This document shows, piece after piece, positions 25,763 to 35,416 of a stretch of DNA of 64,000 nucleotides. Under the pieces are notes generated by a model. The model was not told the origin of the DNA. It saw only the letters and a program-made list of their open reading frames with translations, and did not search any database. Origin of the DNA: Pseudonocardia benzenivorans CB1190. GTDB lineage: Bacteria > Actinomycetota > Actinomycetes > Mycobacteriales > Pseudonocardiaceae. Location: the NCBI RefSeq assembly GCF_000196675.2, contig NC_015312.1:2108001-2172000 (forward strand), written 5' to 3'. Position 1 is the stretch's first letter. Each line of letters begins with the position of its first letter. Made by a program: the position numbers and the translations under genes.

Positions 25763-26434
25763 TCAGCCGAAGACCAGCCGGACCCGCCGGCGGTGCGCCG
25801 GGCCGACCACCGTCAACAGGGCGATGAGGACCGGGCCCGCGACCTTGCGCATCGCCGCGCTCTCCGCGGGGGTCGCCGCCGCGACGATCCGGGGCAGCTG
25901 GAACGCGATCCCGGGCCCGCCCTTGCGCGCGCGGACCGCCCGCTCGACACCCGCCCACTCCGCCGCCGGCACGTACTGCTCGATCACGGGGAAGACGTCG
26001 CGCTCCTCGGCGTCGATGTGCTCGTCGAGCTCGTCGCGGACGACGCTCAGGGCGGCGGCCAGCTCGGCCGCGAGCGCGGGCTGCTCCTCGGGTCGGCCCG
26101 TCGCGAGTGCCGCCGCGGCCGCGCGCACCCGGTCGAGCAACGGGTCGAGGGCGGCGTGGTCGTCGGAGAGCTCCGTGAGGTCGACGGCCGCGCCCGCCCG
26201 GGCGGCGATGACCGGCCACGCGTCGAGGTCCTCCGCGGTGTGGTGGTGGTGGATCTCGGCGCAGAGGTCGCGGACCCACTTGTCGACGGCCCTGGCACGC
26301 CGGGGCGAGCACCCGGTGCGGACGTCGGCGAGCCGCTCGGCCAGCGCCGTGGTGCGGTGCAGCTCGGCGCGCATCGCGCGGTGCAGCAGGCGCAGTCCGA
26401 GCAGGTCGGGGGTGGTCGCGGTGGCGGCGGTCAT
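25763..26434 (-). CDS. hemerythrin-domain protein
   Basis: This 223-residue protein has a four-helix hemerythrin-like bundle with the iron-ligand pattern 'LHRAMRAELHR', 'EIHHHHTAEDLDAWP', 'LSDDHAALDPLL' and 'ELDEHIDAEERDVFP'. It probably binds a di-iron centre and senses O2, NO or peroxide. The C-terminal 50 residues include a hydrophobic stretch ('AGPVLIALLTVVGP') that may touch the membrane. It diverges from the SPW gene across a 199-base regulatory region. Confidence 0.85.
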   Translation of the reverse strand: MTAATATTPDLLGLRLLHRAMRAELHRTTALAERLADVRTGCSPRRARAVDKWVRDLCAEIHHHHTAEDLDAWPVIAARAGAAVDLTELSDDHAALDPLLDRVRAAAAALATGRPEEQPALAAELAAALSVVRDELDEHIDAEERDVFPVIEQYVPAAEWAGVERAVRARKGGPGIAFQLPRIVAAATPAESAAMRKVAGPVLIALLTVVGPAHRRRVRLVFG

Positions 26435-26553
26435 CGGTCTCTCCGGTCCTCGTGGGTTCGCGGTTCGGTGCTGACGGGACCCAGCGTGCGACCGCGCGCT
26501 TGTGGCCGACTTGTTCCCGACTTGCGGGTGATCCAGAGGACAGGAACCAATGT

Positions 26554-26567
26554 TGACCGGCCGGTCA
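26554..26567. promoter_or_regulatory. TetR-type palindromic operator
   Basis: TGACCGGCCGGTCA is a perfect 14-bp palindrome, a common form of TetR-family operator. It lies between the divergent hemerythrin and SPW genes, and a TetR gene starts 530 bases downstream. The link to that regulator is inferred. Confidence 0.45.
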
Positions 26568-26581
26568 GTCAAAGCGCAGAC

Positions 26582-26621
26582 TCGGAGTGTCTCCAGGAAA
26601 GTCGGAGTGTCTCCGGGAAAG
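26582..26621 (+). repeat. two 20-bp direct repeats upstream of the SPW gene
   Basis: TCGGAGTGTCTCCAGGAAAG is followed head-to-tail by TCGGAGTGTCTCCGGGAAAG with one change. They lie 12 bases before the SPW ATG. Each half contains GGAGTGTCTCC, itself an inverted repeat (GGAG/CTCC). They could be regulator sites, or a duplicated ribosome-binding region, since the second copy ends near the AAGAAGG site. Confidence 0.6.
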
Positions 26622-26633
26622 AAGGTGATCGCT

Positions 26634-26999
26634 ATGGCCACCAGGTCATGGCAACGCTGGCAGGATTGGGCAGCAGTGGTGATCGGCGTGCTGGCGGCTC
26701 TCTCGCCGCTGGTGTTCACCGTCGACGCCGCGGCCGTGTGGGCGCTCGTCGTCCTCGGGGTGCTCCTCGCGGCGAGCGGGTTGTGGTCGCTGGCCGCACC
26801 GGGATCCGTCGCGAGCGAGTACGTCCACGCGGTACTGGGCGTGCTGCTGTTCATCTCGCCGTGGGTCCTCGGGTACAGCGACCTCCTCGGCGCCTCGTGG
26901 ACGTCGTGGGTCGCAGGTGTCCTCGCGGTGGTCGTGGGTCTGACGGCGATCCCGGCCGCACAGCACAACCACCAGGGCGGTCTCACCGCCCAGCACTGA
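26634..26999 (+). CDS. SPW-repeat membrane protein
   Basis: This 121-residue small membrane protein has two SPW modules of two transmembrane segments each. The motifs appear as 'WAAVVIGVLAALSPLVF' and 'EYVHAVLGVLLFISPWVLGY'. The function of the SPW family is not known. The ATG at 26634 follows 'AAGAAGGTGATCGCT'; the preceding open frame contains the operator and repeats. The C-terminus is His-containing and cytoplasmic. Confidence 0.8.
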   Translation: MATRSWQRWQDWAAVVIGVLAALSPLVFTVDAAAVWALVVLGVLLAASGLWSLAAPGSVASEYVHAVLGVLLFISPWVLGYSDLLGASWTSWVAGVLAVVVGLTAIPAAQHNHQGGLTAQH

Positions 27000-27096
27000 T
27001 CCACTCCGGAAGCGCGCAGGCCGCGACCGTCATGGTCGCGGCCGACGCGCGCCCGGGGGAAGGCGCGTCGGCGGGACTGCGCGGGGGGAGAATGCC

Positions 27097-27660
27097 GTGG
27101 TGAGCGACGACGAGCGGCCGGCCCGCGAGCGCATCCTCGACGCCGCCGAGACCCTCTTCGCCGAGGACGGCTTCGACGCCACCCCGACCTCACGGATCGC
27201 GGACCGGGCCGGTGTCCCGAAGGGCCTCGTGCACTACTACTTCGCGCGCAAGCCCGACCTGCTCGAGGCGCTCGTCGAGCGGCTCCCCGACGAGCGCGTC
27301 GATCCGGCGGCGGTCGTCGTCGCGGGCGACGTCGTCGAGAGCCTGCACCGGCTGGTCGCCGCGCTCGACGCGTCGCTGGGCTCCTCGGCGGTGCTCTCGC
27401 ACCTGCTCTGGCGGGAGGCCGACACCCATCCTGCCGTCCTCGCCGCGCTGCACACCCGCTTCGACCTGCTCGTCGAGCAGATCCGGGACGTCATCAGGGC
27501 GTCGCTGCCCGCCTGCGGCGCCGACGTCGACAGTGCCGCCCAGCTACTGGCCAGCGCGGTGAGCTACCGGCACTCCGTCGCCCGGCACGTCGACGACGGC
27601 GCTGTCGCCATGCACCGTGAGCTGCGGTTCCTCGCCACCGCGCTCGAACGGTCGAACTGA
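27097..27660 (+). CDS. TetR-family transcriptional regulator
   Basis: This 187-residue regulator has an N-terminal TetR helix-turn-helix at residues 8-55: 'RERILDAAETLFAEDGFDATPTSRIADRAGVPKGLVHYYF'-like spacing, read here as two blocks. A ligand domain with no diagnostic residues follows. GTG 27097 or the adjacent GTG 27100 follow a GGGGGGAG ribosome site. A matching palindrome lies upstream of the SPW gene. Confidence 0.88.
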   Translation: MVSDDERPARERILDAAETLFAEDGFDATPTSRIADRAGVPKGLVHYYFARKPDLLEALVERLPDERVDPAAVVVAGDVVESLHRLVAALDASLGSSAVLSHLLWREADTHPAVLAALHTRFDLLVEQIRDVIRASLPACGADVDSAAQLLASAVSYRHSVARHVDDGAVAMHRELRFLATALERSN

Positions 27661-27688
27661 TGTTCGACTCTCGTGTAGGCTCCGGGGC

Positions 27689-28306
27689 ATGGCGATCGAC
27701 CTCGCGTGGCAGCCCTCGCTGCTCGACGACGCCGGCCCCCCGGCCCCGGAGGTCGACGTCGGGTTCGCCGCGGTCCGCCGGCACGATCTCGGCGACGGGG
27801 CGTGGGTCGACCACGGCCCCGGATGGATGCGCGGCGCCGATGCACTGTTCGCGACGTTGCTGGCCCGCACCCCGTGGGCGCAGCGCGACATCCGGATGTA
27901 CGAGCGCGTGCTGCCCGAGCCGCGGCTCACCCACCGCTGGACCCTCGCCGACGCGCCCGCTCCGCTCGGCCGGCTCGCGCGGCTGCTGAGCACCCGCTAC
28001 GGCGTCGAGTTCACCCAGGTCGGGGCGAACCTCTACCGCGACGGCGCCGACAGCGTCGCCTGGCACGGCGACCGGGTGGCCCGCGAGCTCGACACGGCCG
28101 TCGTCGCGCTGCTCTCACTGGGGGCCGTGCGACCGTTCCGGCTGCGGCCGACCGGCGGCGGCCCGAGTGTGTCGTTCCTGCCCGGCCCGGGCGACCTGCT
28201 GGTCATGGGCGGCACGTGTCAGCGCACCCGCCAGCACAGCGTCCCCAAGATCCGGTCCGCGGCACCCCGGATCAGCGTGCAGTTCCGGCACGCCTACCCG
28301 CGTTGA
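27689..28306 (+). CDS. alkB: AlkB-type 2-oxoglutarate/Fe(II) dioxygenase
   Basis: This 205-residue enzyme would reverse alkylation damage (1-methyladenine, 3-methylcytosine). The Fe ligands are seen as HxD in 'DSVAWHGDRVARE' and the distal His in 'RTRQHSVPKI'. The late Arg in 'PRISVQFRHAY' is the 2-oxoglutarate anchor. The N-terminal 'WQPSLLDD' is typical of actinobacterial AlkB. It lies 28 bases after the TetR gene. Confidence 0.85.
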   Translation: MAIDLAWQPSLLDDAGPPAPEVDVGFAAVRRHDLGDGAWVDHGPGWMRGADALFATLLARTPWAQRDIRMYERVLPEPRLTHRWTLADAPAPLGRLARLLSTRYGVEFTQVGANLYRDGADSVAWHGDRVARELDTAVVALLSLGAVRPFRLRPTGGGPSVSFLPGPGDLLVMGGTCQRTRQHSVPKIRSAAPRISVQFRHAYPR

Positions 28307-28335
28307 TCCGGCGCACCGCCGTCTAGGCTGCTGCG

Positions 28336-28938
28336 ATGCAGCGCAGGGTCGGTGTGATGGGCGGGACGTTCGACCCGATCCACCACGGTCACCTCGTCGC
28401 GGCCAGCGAGGTCGCCGACCGGTTCGGCCTCGACGAGGTCGTCTTCGTGCCGACGGGCCAGCCGTGGCAGAAGGCCGGCAACGAGGTCAGCCCGGCGGAG
28501 GACCGCTACCTCATGACGGTCATCGCGACGGCGTCGAACCCGCGGTTCTCGGTTAGCCGCGTCGACATCGACCGCGGCGGTCCGACCTACACCGCCGACA
28601 CCCTCGCCGACCTGCGCAAGACGCTGCTCGACGCGCAGCTCTTCTTCATCACCGGCGCCGACGCTCTCGAACAGATCCTGTCGTGGCGCAAGCTCGACGA
28701 GCTGTTCGAGAACGCGCACTTCATCGGCGTCACCCGGCCCGGGTACGAGCTCGACGGAGCCCACCTGCCCAAGGGGGCGGTGTCGCTGGTCGAGGTCCCG
28801 GCCATGGCGATCTCGTCGACCGACTGCCGGGAACGCGTCGCCGCGGGCAGACCCGTCTGGTACCTCGTGCCCGACGGCGTCGTCCAGTACATCTCCAAGC
28901 GCAGGCTCTACCGCGGCGACGCCGACCGGGCCAGCTGA
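28336..28938 (+). CDS. nadD: nicotinate-nucleotide adenylyltransferase
   Basis: NadD makes deamido-NAD from NaMN and ATP. The 200-residue protein has '[16 protein letters not shown]' (the HxGH nucleotidyl-transferase motif), '[10 protein letters not shown]', the substrate loop '[15 protein letters not shown]', and '[10 protein letters not shown]' (the ISSTxxR ribose site with Cys for Ile). It heads a run nadD-rsfS-gpgP-octT-degV with the mycobacterial order (Rv2421c-Rv2417c). Confidence 0.95.
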   Translation: MQRRVGVMGGTFDPIHHGHLVAASEVADRFGLDEVVFVPTGQPWQKAGNEVSPAEDRYLMTVIATASNPRFSVSRVDIDRGGPTYTADTLADLRKTLLDAQLFFITGADALEQILSWRKLDELFENAHFIGVTRPGYELDGAHLPKGAVSLVEVPAMAISSTDCRERVAAGRPVWYLVPDGVVQYISKRRLYRGDADRAS

Positions 28939-29013
28939 GCGCGTCGCACCCGGCCTGGGACAATCGTCGTCGTCGCGCGCTCCCGATCCCCGGGGCGTGC
29001 GGGAAGGGGAACC

Positions 29014-29436
29014 GTGACGGCGACCGATCAGGCGATCGAGATGGCCAGGGTGGCCGTGGCCGCGGCCGCGGACAAGAAGGCCGTGGACATCCTCGTGCTC
29101 GACGTCTCCGAGCAGCTCGTCATCACCGACTGCTTCGTGCTGGCGTCGGCGCCGAACGAGCGGCAGGTCTCGGCGATCGTCGACGGCATCGAGGAGAAGC
29201 TGCGCGAGCACGGCGTCAAGCCGACCCGGCGCGAGGGCACCCGTGAGGGCCGGTGGGTGCTGCTCGACTTCACCGACATCGTCGTGCACGTCCAGCACAC
29301 CGAGGAGCGGGGCTTCTACGGTCTCGACCGGTTGTGGAAGGACTGCCCGGTGCTCGACTTCCCGGAGGCCCGCGTCGAGGTCGCTCCCGACGAGGACGGC
29401 ACCGACGAGGACCCCGCCGCCGGCGCGGCCGGGTGA
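29014..29436 (+). CDS. rsfS: ribosome silencing factor RsfS
   Basis: RsfS (140 residues) binds L14 and blocks subunit joining in starvation. The family core 'DILVLDVSEQLVITDCFVLASA', 'EEKLREHGVKPTRREG', 'WVLLDFTDIVVHVQ' and 'FYGLDRLWKDCP' is complete. A short acidic tail follows. The GTG 29014 follows 'GGAAGGGGAACC'. Its stop overlaps the start of gpgP (GTGA). Confidence 0.95.
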   Translation: MTATDQAIEMARVAVAAAADKKAVDILVLDVSEQLVITDCFVLASAPNERQVSAIVDGIEEKLREHGVKPTRREGTREGRWVLLDFTDIVVHVQHTEERGFYGLDRLWKDCPVLDFPEARVEVAPDEDGTDEDPAAGAAG

Positions 29437-30059
29437 GCCTGCGCAGGGTCGTCCTGCTGCGGCACGGGCAGACCGACCACAACGTCGACGGCCGCATGCA
29501 GGGACACGTCGACTCGACGCTCACCGCCCGCGGCCTCGGTCAGGCCCGTGCGGTGGCGCCCGAGCTGGCGCGCTTCGCGCCGGCCCGCCTGATCAGCTCC
29601 GACCTCAGCCGCGCGGCCCGCACGGCGGCCGAGGTCGCGGCCGTGACCGGGCTGCCCGTCGAGTACGACGTGCGGCTCCGCGAGACCGACCTCGGCGACT
29701 GGGGCGGCATGTCGATCGTCGACATCGAGCGGACGACGCCAGGCGCGATCGACGCCTGGCGCTCCGACCCGACCTGGCGGCCGCCCGGCGGCGAGACCCG
29801 CGTCGAGGTCGTCGCGCGGTCGGTGCCGCTGGTCGAGGAGCTCGACGCGGAGTACGCCGACACGGAGGCCGACGTCACCGTGCTGCTCGTCGCGCACAGC
29901 GGGGTCATCGCCGGGATGGTGTCCGGCCTGCTCGACCTGCCGCAGACCGTGTGGCCCGCCGTGGGCGGCATGGGCAACGCGCACTGGGCCGTGCTCGGCC
30001 GCAGACCCGGCAAGTCGATGTGGCGCCTCACCGGCTACAACGTGGGTCTCGACCGATGA
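29433..30059 (+). CDS. gpgP: histidine phosphatase, probable glucosyl-3-phosphoglycerate phosphatase
   Basis: This 208-residue phosphoglycerate-mutase-fold enzyme has the phospho-His motif 'LLRHGQTDHN', 'ETDLGDWGGM' (general acid Glu), and 'LLVAHSGVIAGM' with the second His. By position between rsfS and octT it corresponds to mycobacterial GpgP (Rv2419c). That enzyme removes phosphate from glucosyl-3-phosphoglycerate during methylglucose lipopolysaccharide synthesis. The specific substrate is inferred from synteny, since the fold alone would not tell. GTG start in GTGA; its own TGA overlaps the ATG of octT. Confidence 0.8.
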   Translation: MSLRRVVLLRHGQTDHNVDGRMQGHVDSTLTARGLGQARAVAPELARFAPARLISSDLSRAARTAAEVAAVTGLPVEYDVRLRETDLGDWGGMSIVDIERTTPGAIDAWRSDPTWRPPGGETRVEVVARSVPLVEELDAEYADTEADVTVLLVAHSGVIAGMVSGLLDLPQTVWPAVGGMGNAHWAVLGRRPGKSMWRLTGYNVGLDR

Positions 30060-30835
30060 GCCGGAGCGCGTCGGTGCTGCTCGTGCTCGCCGACTCGCTC
30101 GCCTTCCACGGCCCCGAACGCGCCGAACCCGCCGACGACCCCCGGCTGTGGCCCAACGTGGCCGCCGCCGCGCTCGGCCTGCGCGCCGAGGTCGTCGCCG
30201 GGGCCGGGTGGACCGCCCGGCACGCGTGGCACGCGCTCACCCATGACCCGCGGGTCTGGGCCGTGCTGCCATGCGTCGAGGCGCTGGTCCTCGGGGTCGG
30301 CGGGATGGACGCGCTGCCCTCGCCGCTGCCCACCGCGGTCCGCGAGCTGATCCCGGTGCTGCGGCCCGCTCCGCTGCGCCGCGTCGTCCGCGACGGGTAC
30401 CTGCGCGCCCAGCCCCGGCTCGCTCGGGCGTTCGCGCGGCTGCCCGGCGGTGGGCCCGTCGCGCTGCCGCCGCGGCTGACCGTCGAGCACCTCGAACGCT
30501 GCCGCGCCGGCGTGGCCGCGCTGCGCCCGGAGGTCGTCGTCGCCGTGCTGACCCCCGCCCCGCACCGGGCCGCCGTCTACGGCGGCGCGCACCCCGGCCG
30601 GGAGCGTGCCGAGCGCGCGACCCGACGCTGGGCGGCCGGTTCCGGAGCCGCGGTCGTGGACGTCGTCGCGCTGGTCGGCGACCACGTCCGCGCGGGCCAC
30701 GGCAACCCCGACGGCATGCACTGGGGCTGGTCGGCACACGCCACCGTCGGCGCCGCGGTGGCCGCCGTCGTCGCCGACGGGACGGGTCGGCGACGCGAGC
30801 CGGGGATGGCACCGCCGACGGCGCCGAGGCGCTAG
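30056..30835 (+). CDS. octT: SGNH hydrolase-fold diglucosylglycerate octanoyltransferase-like protein
   Basis: This 259-residue SGNH/GDSL protein has catalytic Ser14 in 'VLLVLADSLAF', Gly-Gly-Met-Asp85 in place of block III GxND, and Asp219-xx-His222 in 'PDGMHWGWSAH'. The position after gpgP and before degV matches mycobacterial OctT (Rv2418c). OctT esterifies diglucosylglycerate with octanoate at the start of methylglucose lipopolysaccharide. Translational coupling (ATGA) to gpgP supports a shared pathway. The assignment rests on synteny plus the fold. Confidence 0.75.
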   Translation: MSRSASVLLVLADSLAFHGPERAEPADDPRLWPNVAAAALGLRAEVVAGAGWTARHAWHALTHDPRVWAVLPCVEALVLGVGGMDALPSPLPTAVRELIPVLRPAPLRRVVRDGYLRAQPRLARAFARLPGGGPVALPPRLTVEHLERCRAGVAALRPEVVVAVLTPAPHRAAVYGGAHPGRERAERATRRWAAGSGAAVVDVVALVGDHVRAGHGNPDGMHWGWSAHATVGAAVAAVVADGTGRRREPGMAPPTAPRR

Positions 30836-30846
30836 GGTCCGTCGTC

Positions 30847-31770
<924 letters not shown>

Positions 31771-32066
31771 TCTCTCTCGGCAGAGCGTCCGGGGCCGATC
31801 CGCACGCCGCCCTATCGGGGCGGAGGCGGGGCGGCGCGCCGCTGCTCGGTTGGCGGTGTGCCGCGCGGTGTTGCTCGTGTGGCGGTGTGCCGCGCGCGTC
31901 CGAGTGCCGCGCCGGCGGCTGCGCCCCCGCCCAGCGTTCCACACCCCACCGACTTCTCTCCGATGTGAACGACCGCCCGCGGCGAGTTGTCCCCATGGCA
32001 GGCGGCTGTCCACAGTGATCCTGCGGCGCGGCCCATCGGTCCCACCGCGGTCATAGCGTCGCCGAC
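31771..32066. other. 296-bp intergenic region before comEA
   Basis: No gene is seen here. It contains a 17-base direct repeat (TGGCGGTGTGCCGCGCG at about 31852 and about 31880). A cluster of two near-matches to the actinobacterial DnaA box TTGTCCACA lies at about 31987 (TTGTCCCCA) and about 32007 (CTGTCCACA), roughly 60-80 bases before comEA. The start GTG of comEA is preceded by TAGCGT, a possible -10. Confidence 0.4.
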
Positions 32067-32981
32067 GTGGCAGGTGCGGTGGACTCGCGAGGGCGGCTGG
32101 CCGCGGCGTTCCGCGGTCGCGGTCCGAGTGCCCTCCCACGTGCGGCGGCCGACGACCGCGGTCCTGATGCGTTCTGGACCGACCGTCCGGAGTGGATGGC
32201 CGAGCCCGCCACGGTGGAGCTGCCGCTCGTGCCGGACGCGGGCATCGGACGCCGCGGTCCCGTCGCCGCGCTGGCCGATCGGCTCCGGCGCCGCCGGGGG
32301 TCTGCGGTGCGTCGCTGGGTCCCCGAGGGCCTGCGCGGCGCCCGGCTCGACCCCGGCAGACCGGGTGCGATCGCGCTCGCGCTGGTCACGGCGGTCGCGG
32401 CGCTGGCCGCGGCGATCGGGGTGTGGGGAGAGCGGCCGCGGGCCGAGGCCCTCCCGGCGGCTCCGGCGGCGGGGCTGTCCCCGCTCGTGGCGACGACCGC
32501 GCCGACCGAGGGTCCGGACGCCGGTCCGATCGTGGTGAGCGTCGTCGGCAAGGTCGCGCGTCCCGGCCTCGTCCGGGTGGCTGCCGGTGCCCGGCTGGCC
32601 GACGCGCTCGAGGCCGCGGGGGGCACCCTGCCCGGGACCGATGTCGCGGCGCTCAACCTCGCCCGTCGGCTCACCGACGGCGAGCAGCTCGTCGTCGGTG
32701 CGCCCGCCGCCACGGCCGACGCACTCGCGTCCGGGGGTGCTGCCGCCGGGTCCGACGGCGGCGCGGGCGGTGTTCCGGGCGCCGGCGCGCGGATCGACCT
32801 CAACAGCGCGACCGTGGCCCAGCTCGACGAGCTGCCCGGCGTCGGGCCGGTGACCGCGCAGCACATCGTCGACTGGCGTACCCGCAACGGCCGCTTCAGC
32901 CGGGTCGACCAGCTCCGTGAGATCGACGGCATCGGCGAGCGGAAGTTCGGCAGGCTCCGCGAACTGGTCGTCGTCGGATGA
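32067..32981 (+). CDS. comEA: ComEA-type helix-hairpin-helix DNA-binding protein
   Basis: ComEA (304 residues) is a membrane-anchored DNA receptor of the uptake machinery. It has a cytoplasmic N-terminus of about 105 residues and one transmembrane segment ('AIALALVTAVAALAAAIGV', about 108-128). An SLBB domain begins 'VVSVVGKVARPGLVRV' (about 155-210). Double HhH motifs close the protein ('IDLNSATVAQLDELPGVG' then 'FSRVDQLREIDGIGERKF'). The stop overlaps the ATG of comEC by 4 bases. Confidence 0.9.
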   Translation: MAGAVDSRGRLAAAFRGRGPSALPRAAADDRGPDAFWTDRPEWMAEPATVELPLVPDAGIGRRGPVAALADRLRRRRGSAVRRWVPEGLRGARLDPGRPGAIALALVTAVAALAAAIGVWGERPRAEALPAAPAAGLSPLVATTAPTEGPDAGPIVVSVVGKVARPGLVRVAAGARLADALEAAGGTLPGTDVAALNLARRLTDGEQLVVGAPAATADALASGGAAAGSDGGAGGVPGAGARIDLNSATVAQLDELPGVGPVTAQHIVDWRTRNGRFSRVDQLREIDGIGERKFGRLRELVVVG

Positions 32982-35416
32982 CGCGCCCGGCCCGCGACGG
33001 CGCCTGCGGCGCCCCTGGGGACCTTGACAGTCCCGAACAGGAGCGTCCCCGTCCCGACCTGCGACTGGTGCCGGCCGCGTCGGCGGCATGGGCGGTCGTG
33101 CTCGCGGGCCTCCTCGGCGGTCCGTGGGTGGCGTGTGTCGCCGGGATGCTCGGCCTCCTCGGCCTCGCGTGGGTGGTCCGGTGCCGGCGCGACCGCGGCT
33201 GGTTCGCCGGCGTCGTCGCAGCACTGGGGTGCGCGGTCGCCGCCGCGGGGGTCGTCGGCGCGAACGTGGCGCTCGTCGCCACGCATCCGCTCGCCGACGC
33301 CGCCGCGCGCGGCGCCTCCGCCACCATGCGCGTCACGCTGACCGACGATCCACGCCCGGTCCGGGTGAGCGGTGGGTTCGGTCCGGCGCAGGTCACGATC
33401 ACCGCTTCGCTCGACCAGGCGCGGGCCGGCGCCGGGGTGTGGACCTCCGGGGGCCGGGTCCTGCTGCTGGCGCCGGCCGAGGGCTGGGAGGTGCTGCTCC
33501 CCGGGCAGTCGGTCCGCGCCGAGGGGCTGCTCGCACCGGCCGCCCGCCACGACCTGACGATCGCCGTGCTGCGCGTCCGCGGGTCGCCCGCCGAGGTCGG
33601 CCCCGCGCCGTGGTGGCAGACCGCCGCAGGCGGGCTGCGCGACGGTCTGCGCGCCGCGTCCCGGACGCTGCCCGAGCGGTCCGCCGGGCTCTGGCCGGGC
33701 CTCGCGGTGGGCGACACCCGTGACCAGTCACCCGAGGTGGCCGACGACTTCCGCGCCGCGGGGCTCACCCACCTGACCGCCGTCAGCGGAGCGAACCTCG
33801 CCGTCGTCGCGGGGGCGGTGCTGTTCCTCCTGCGGCTGCTGCGTGCCGGGCCCAGGACGTGCGCGGTGGGCGCGGTACTCGCGCTGCTCGGGTTCGTCGT
33901 CCTCGCGCGGCCGTCACCGAGCGTGCTGCGGGCGGCGGTGATGGGTGGGATCGTCCTGCTGGCGTTGGCGCTGTGCCGCCGCAGGTCGGCCGTGCCCGCA
34001 CTCGCCGGGACCGTCGTGGTCCTGCTGCTCGGTTCGCCACGGCTGGCGGTCGATCCGGGGTTCGCGCTGTCGGCCGCGGCGACCGCGGCGCTCGTGCTCG
34101 TCGCGCCCGGCTGGGTCCGGCGGCTGCGGGCCCGTGGCGTCCCGCCGGGGGTCGCCGAGTCGATCGTGGTTCCGGCCGCGGCCGGGCTGGCGACGGCGCC
34201 GCTGGTCGCCGGGCTGAGCGGGACGGTCAGCCTCGTCTCGCTCGTGGCGAACCTGCTGGCCGCGCCCGTCGTCGCACCCGCGACCGTGCTCGGGGTGCTC
34301 GCCGCGCTCGTCTCGGTCGTCGGCAGCGGGCCGGCGGTCGTGTGTGCCTGGCTCGCGAGCCCAGAGGTGGGCTGGCTGGTGCTCGTCGCCGACCACGCCG
34401 CGGCGATCCCCGGAGGTGTCGTGCCGTGGCCGGCGGGCTGGCCGGGCGCGCTGCTGCTCGTCGCGGTGATCGTCGTGGTCGGCGTGCTCACCCGCTCCCG
34501 GCGGGTCCGCGCGCTGCTGCTCGCGGTTCTCGTCGGGCTGCTGCTCGTCCTGGTGCCGACGAGGGTCGTCCCGGTCGGCTGGCCGCCGGGCGGCTGGGCC
34601 GTCGTGGTGTGCGACGTCGGGCAGGGCGACTCGCTCGTGCTGGCGACCGGCTCACCGGGGCACGCGGTACTCGTCGACGCGGGTCCCGACGACGGCCCGA
34701 CCGACGACTGCCTCGCCCGCCTCGGGGTGCGCGTCCTCGATCTCGTGATCGTCAGCCACCTGCACGCCGACCACGTCGGCGGGATGGCGGGCGCGCTGCG
34801 CGGGCGAACGGTCGGGGGCATCGCCGTCGGACCGTCACGGCAGCCTCTGGCAGCGCTGCGCAGGATTCAGGCGCAGGCTCCGCGGGCGGGGACGACCGTC
34901 GTCACTCTCGACCCCGGCAGGCGGCTGAGCTGGCCCTCGCTGGTGATCGACGTGCTCGGACCGCTGCACCCGGCGCCCGACGTCGATCCCGACGACGGTA
35001 CCGCCGTCAACGACGGGTCGCTGGTGATGCGGGCACAGACCCGTGCCGGATCGGTGCTGCTCACCGGCGACGTCGAGCTCGCGGCCCAGGCCGATCTGCT
35101 CGCCTCGCACGTGCCGCTGCAGGCCGACGTCCTCAAGGTGCCGCACCACGGCTCGCGCTACTCGTCGCGGGAGTTCCTCGCTGCCGTCGCGCCGCGCGTC
35201 GCGCTGGTGTCGGTCGGGGCCGGCAACACCTACCACCACCCCAACGAACCGCTGCTCGCCGTGCTCAGTGGCGCGGGCGTCGTCGTCCGCCGCACCGATC
35301 ACGACGGCGACACGGCCGTCGTCGCGGGGGACGAGCCGGAGCGCCCGGCCGTCGTCTCCCGTGGCGACCCGTTGCCCGCCCGCCGCCGACGATCTCGACG
35401 GGCGGTGCGGGCGGGA
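32978..35416 (+). CDS. comEC: ComEC/Rec2 DNA-uptake channel (no stop codon at the expected end)
   Basis: ComEC passes single-stranded DNA across the membrane. Coding from ATG 32978 gives: two N-terminal membrane segments; an OB-like extracellular domain; the competence domain with 'THLTAVSGANLAVVAGAVLF' and about nine further segments; and a metallo-beta-lactamase-like C-terminal domain with 'SHLHADHVGG', 'LLTGDVE' and 'KVPHHGSRYSS'. Recognisable ComEC ends near 35380 (about 800 residues, the usual length). The frame then stays open through the antisense of thrC and past holA to a stop at 38149, 1723 codons in all. I give the end as 35416, just before the thrC stop; the true end is unknown. 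A lost stop, a sequence error or a genuinely extended protein are the choices. Confidence 0.85.

Noticed and set aside
31980..32020. Replication origin suggested by DnaA-like boxes
   Set aside because: Only two imperfect boxes, no AT-rich unwinding region, and no dnaA, dnaN or parAB nearby.
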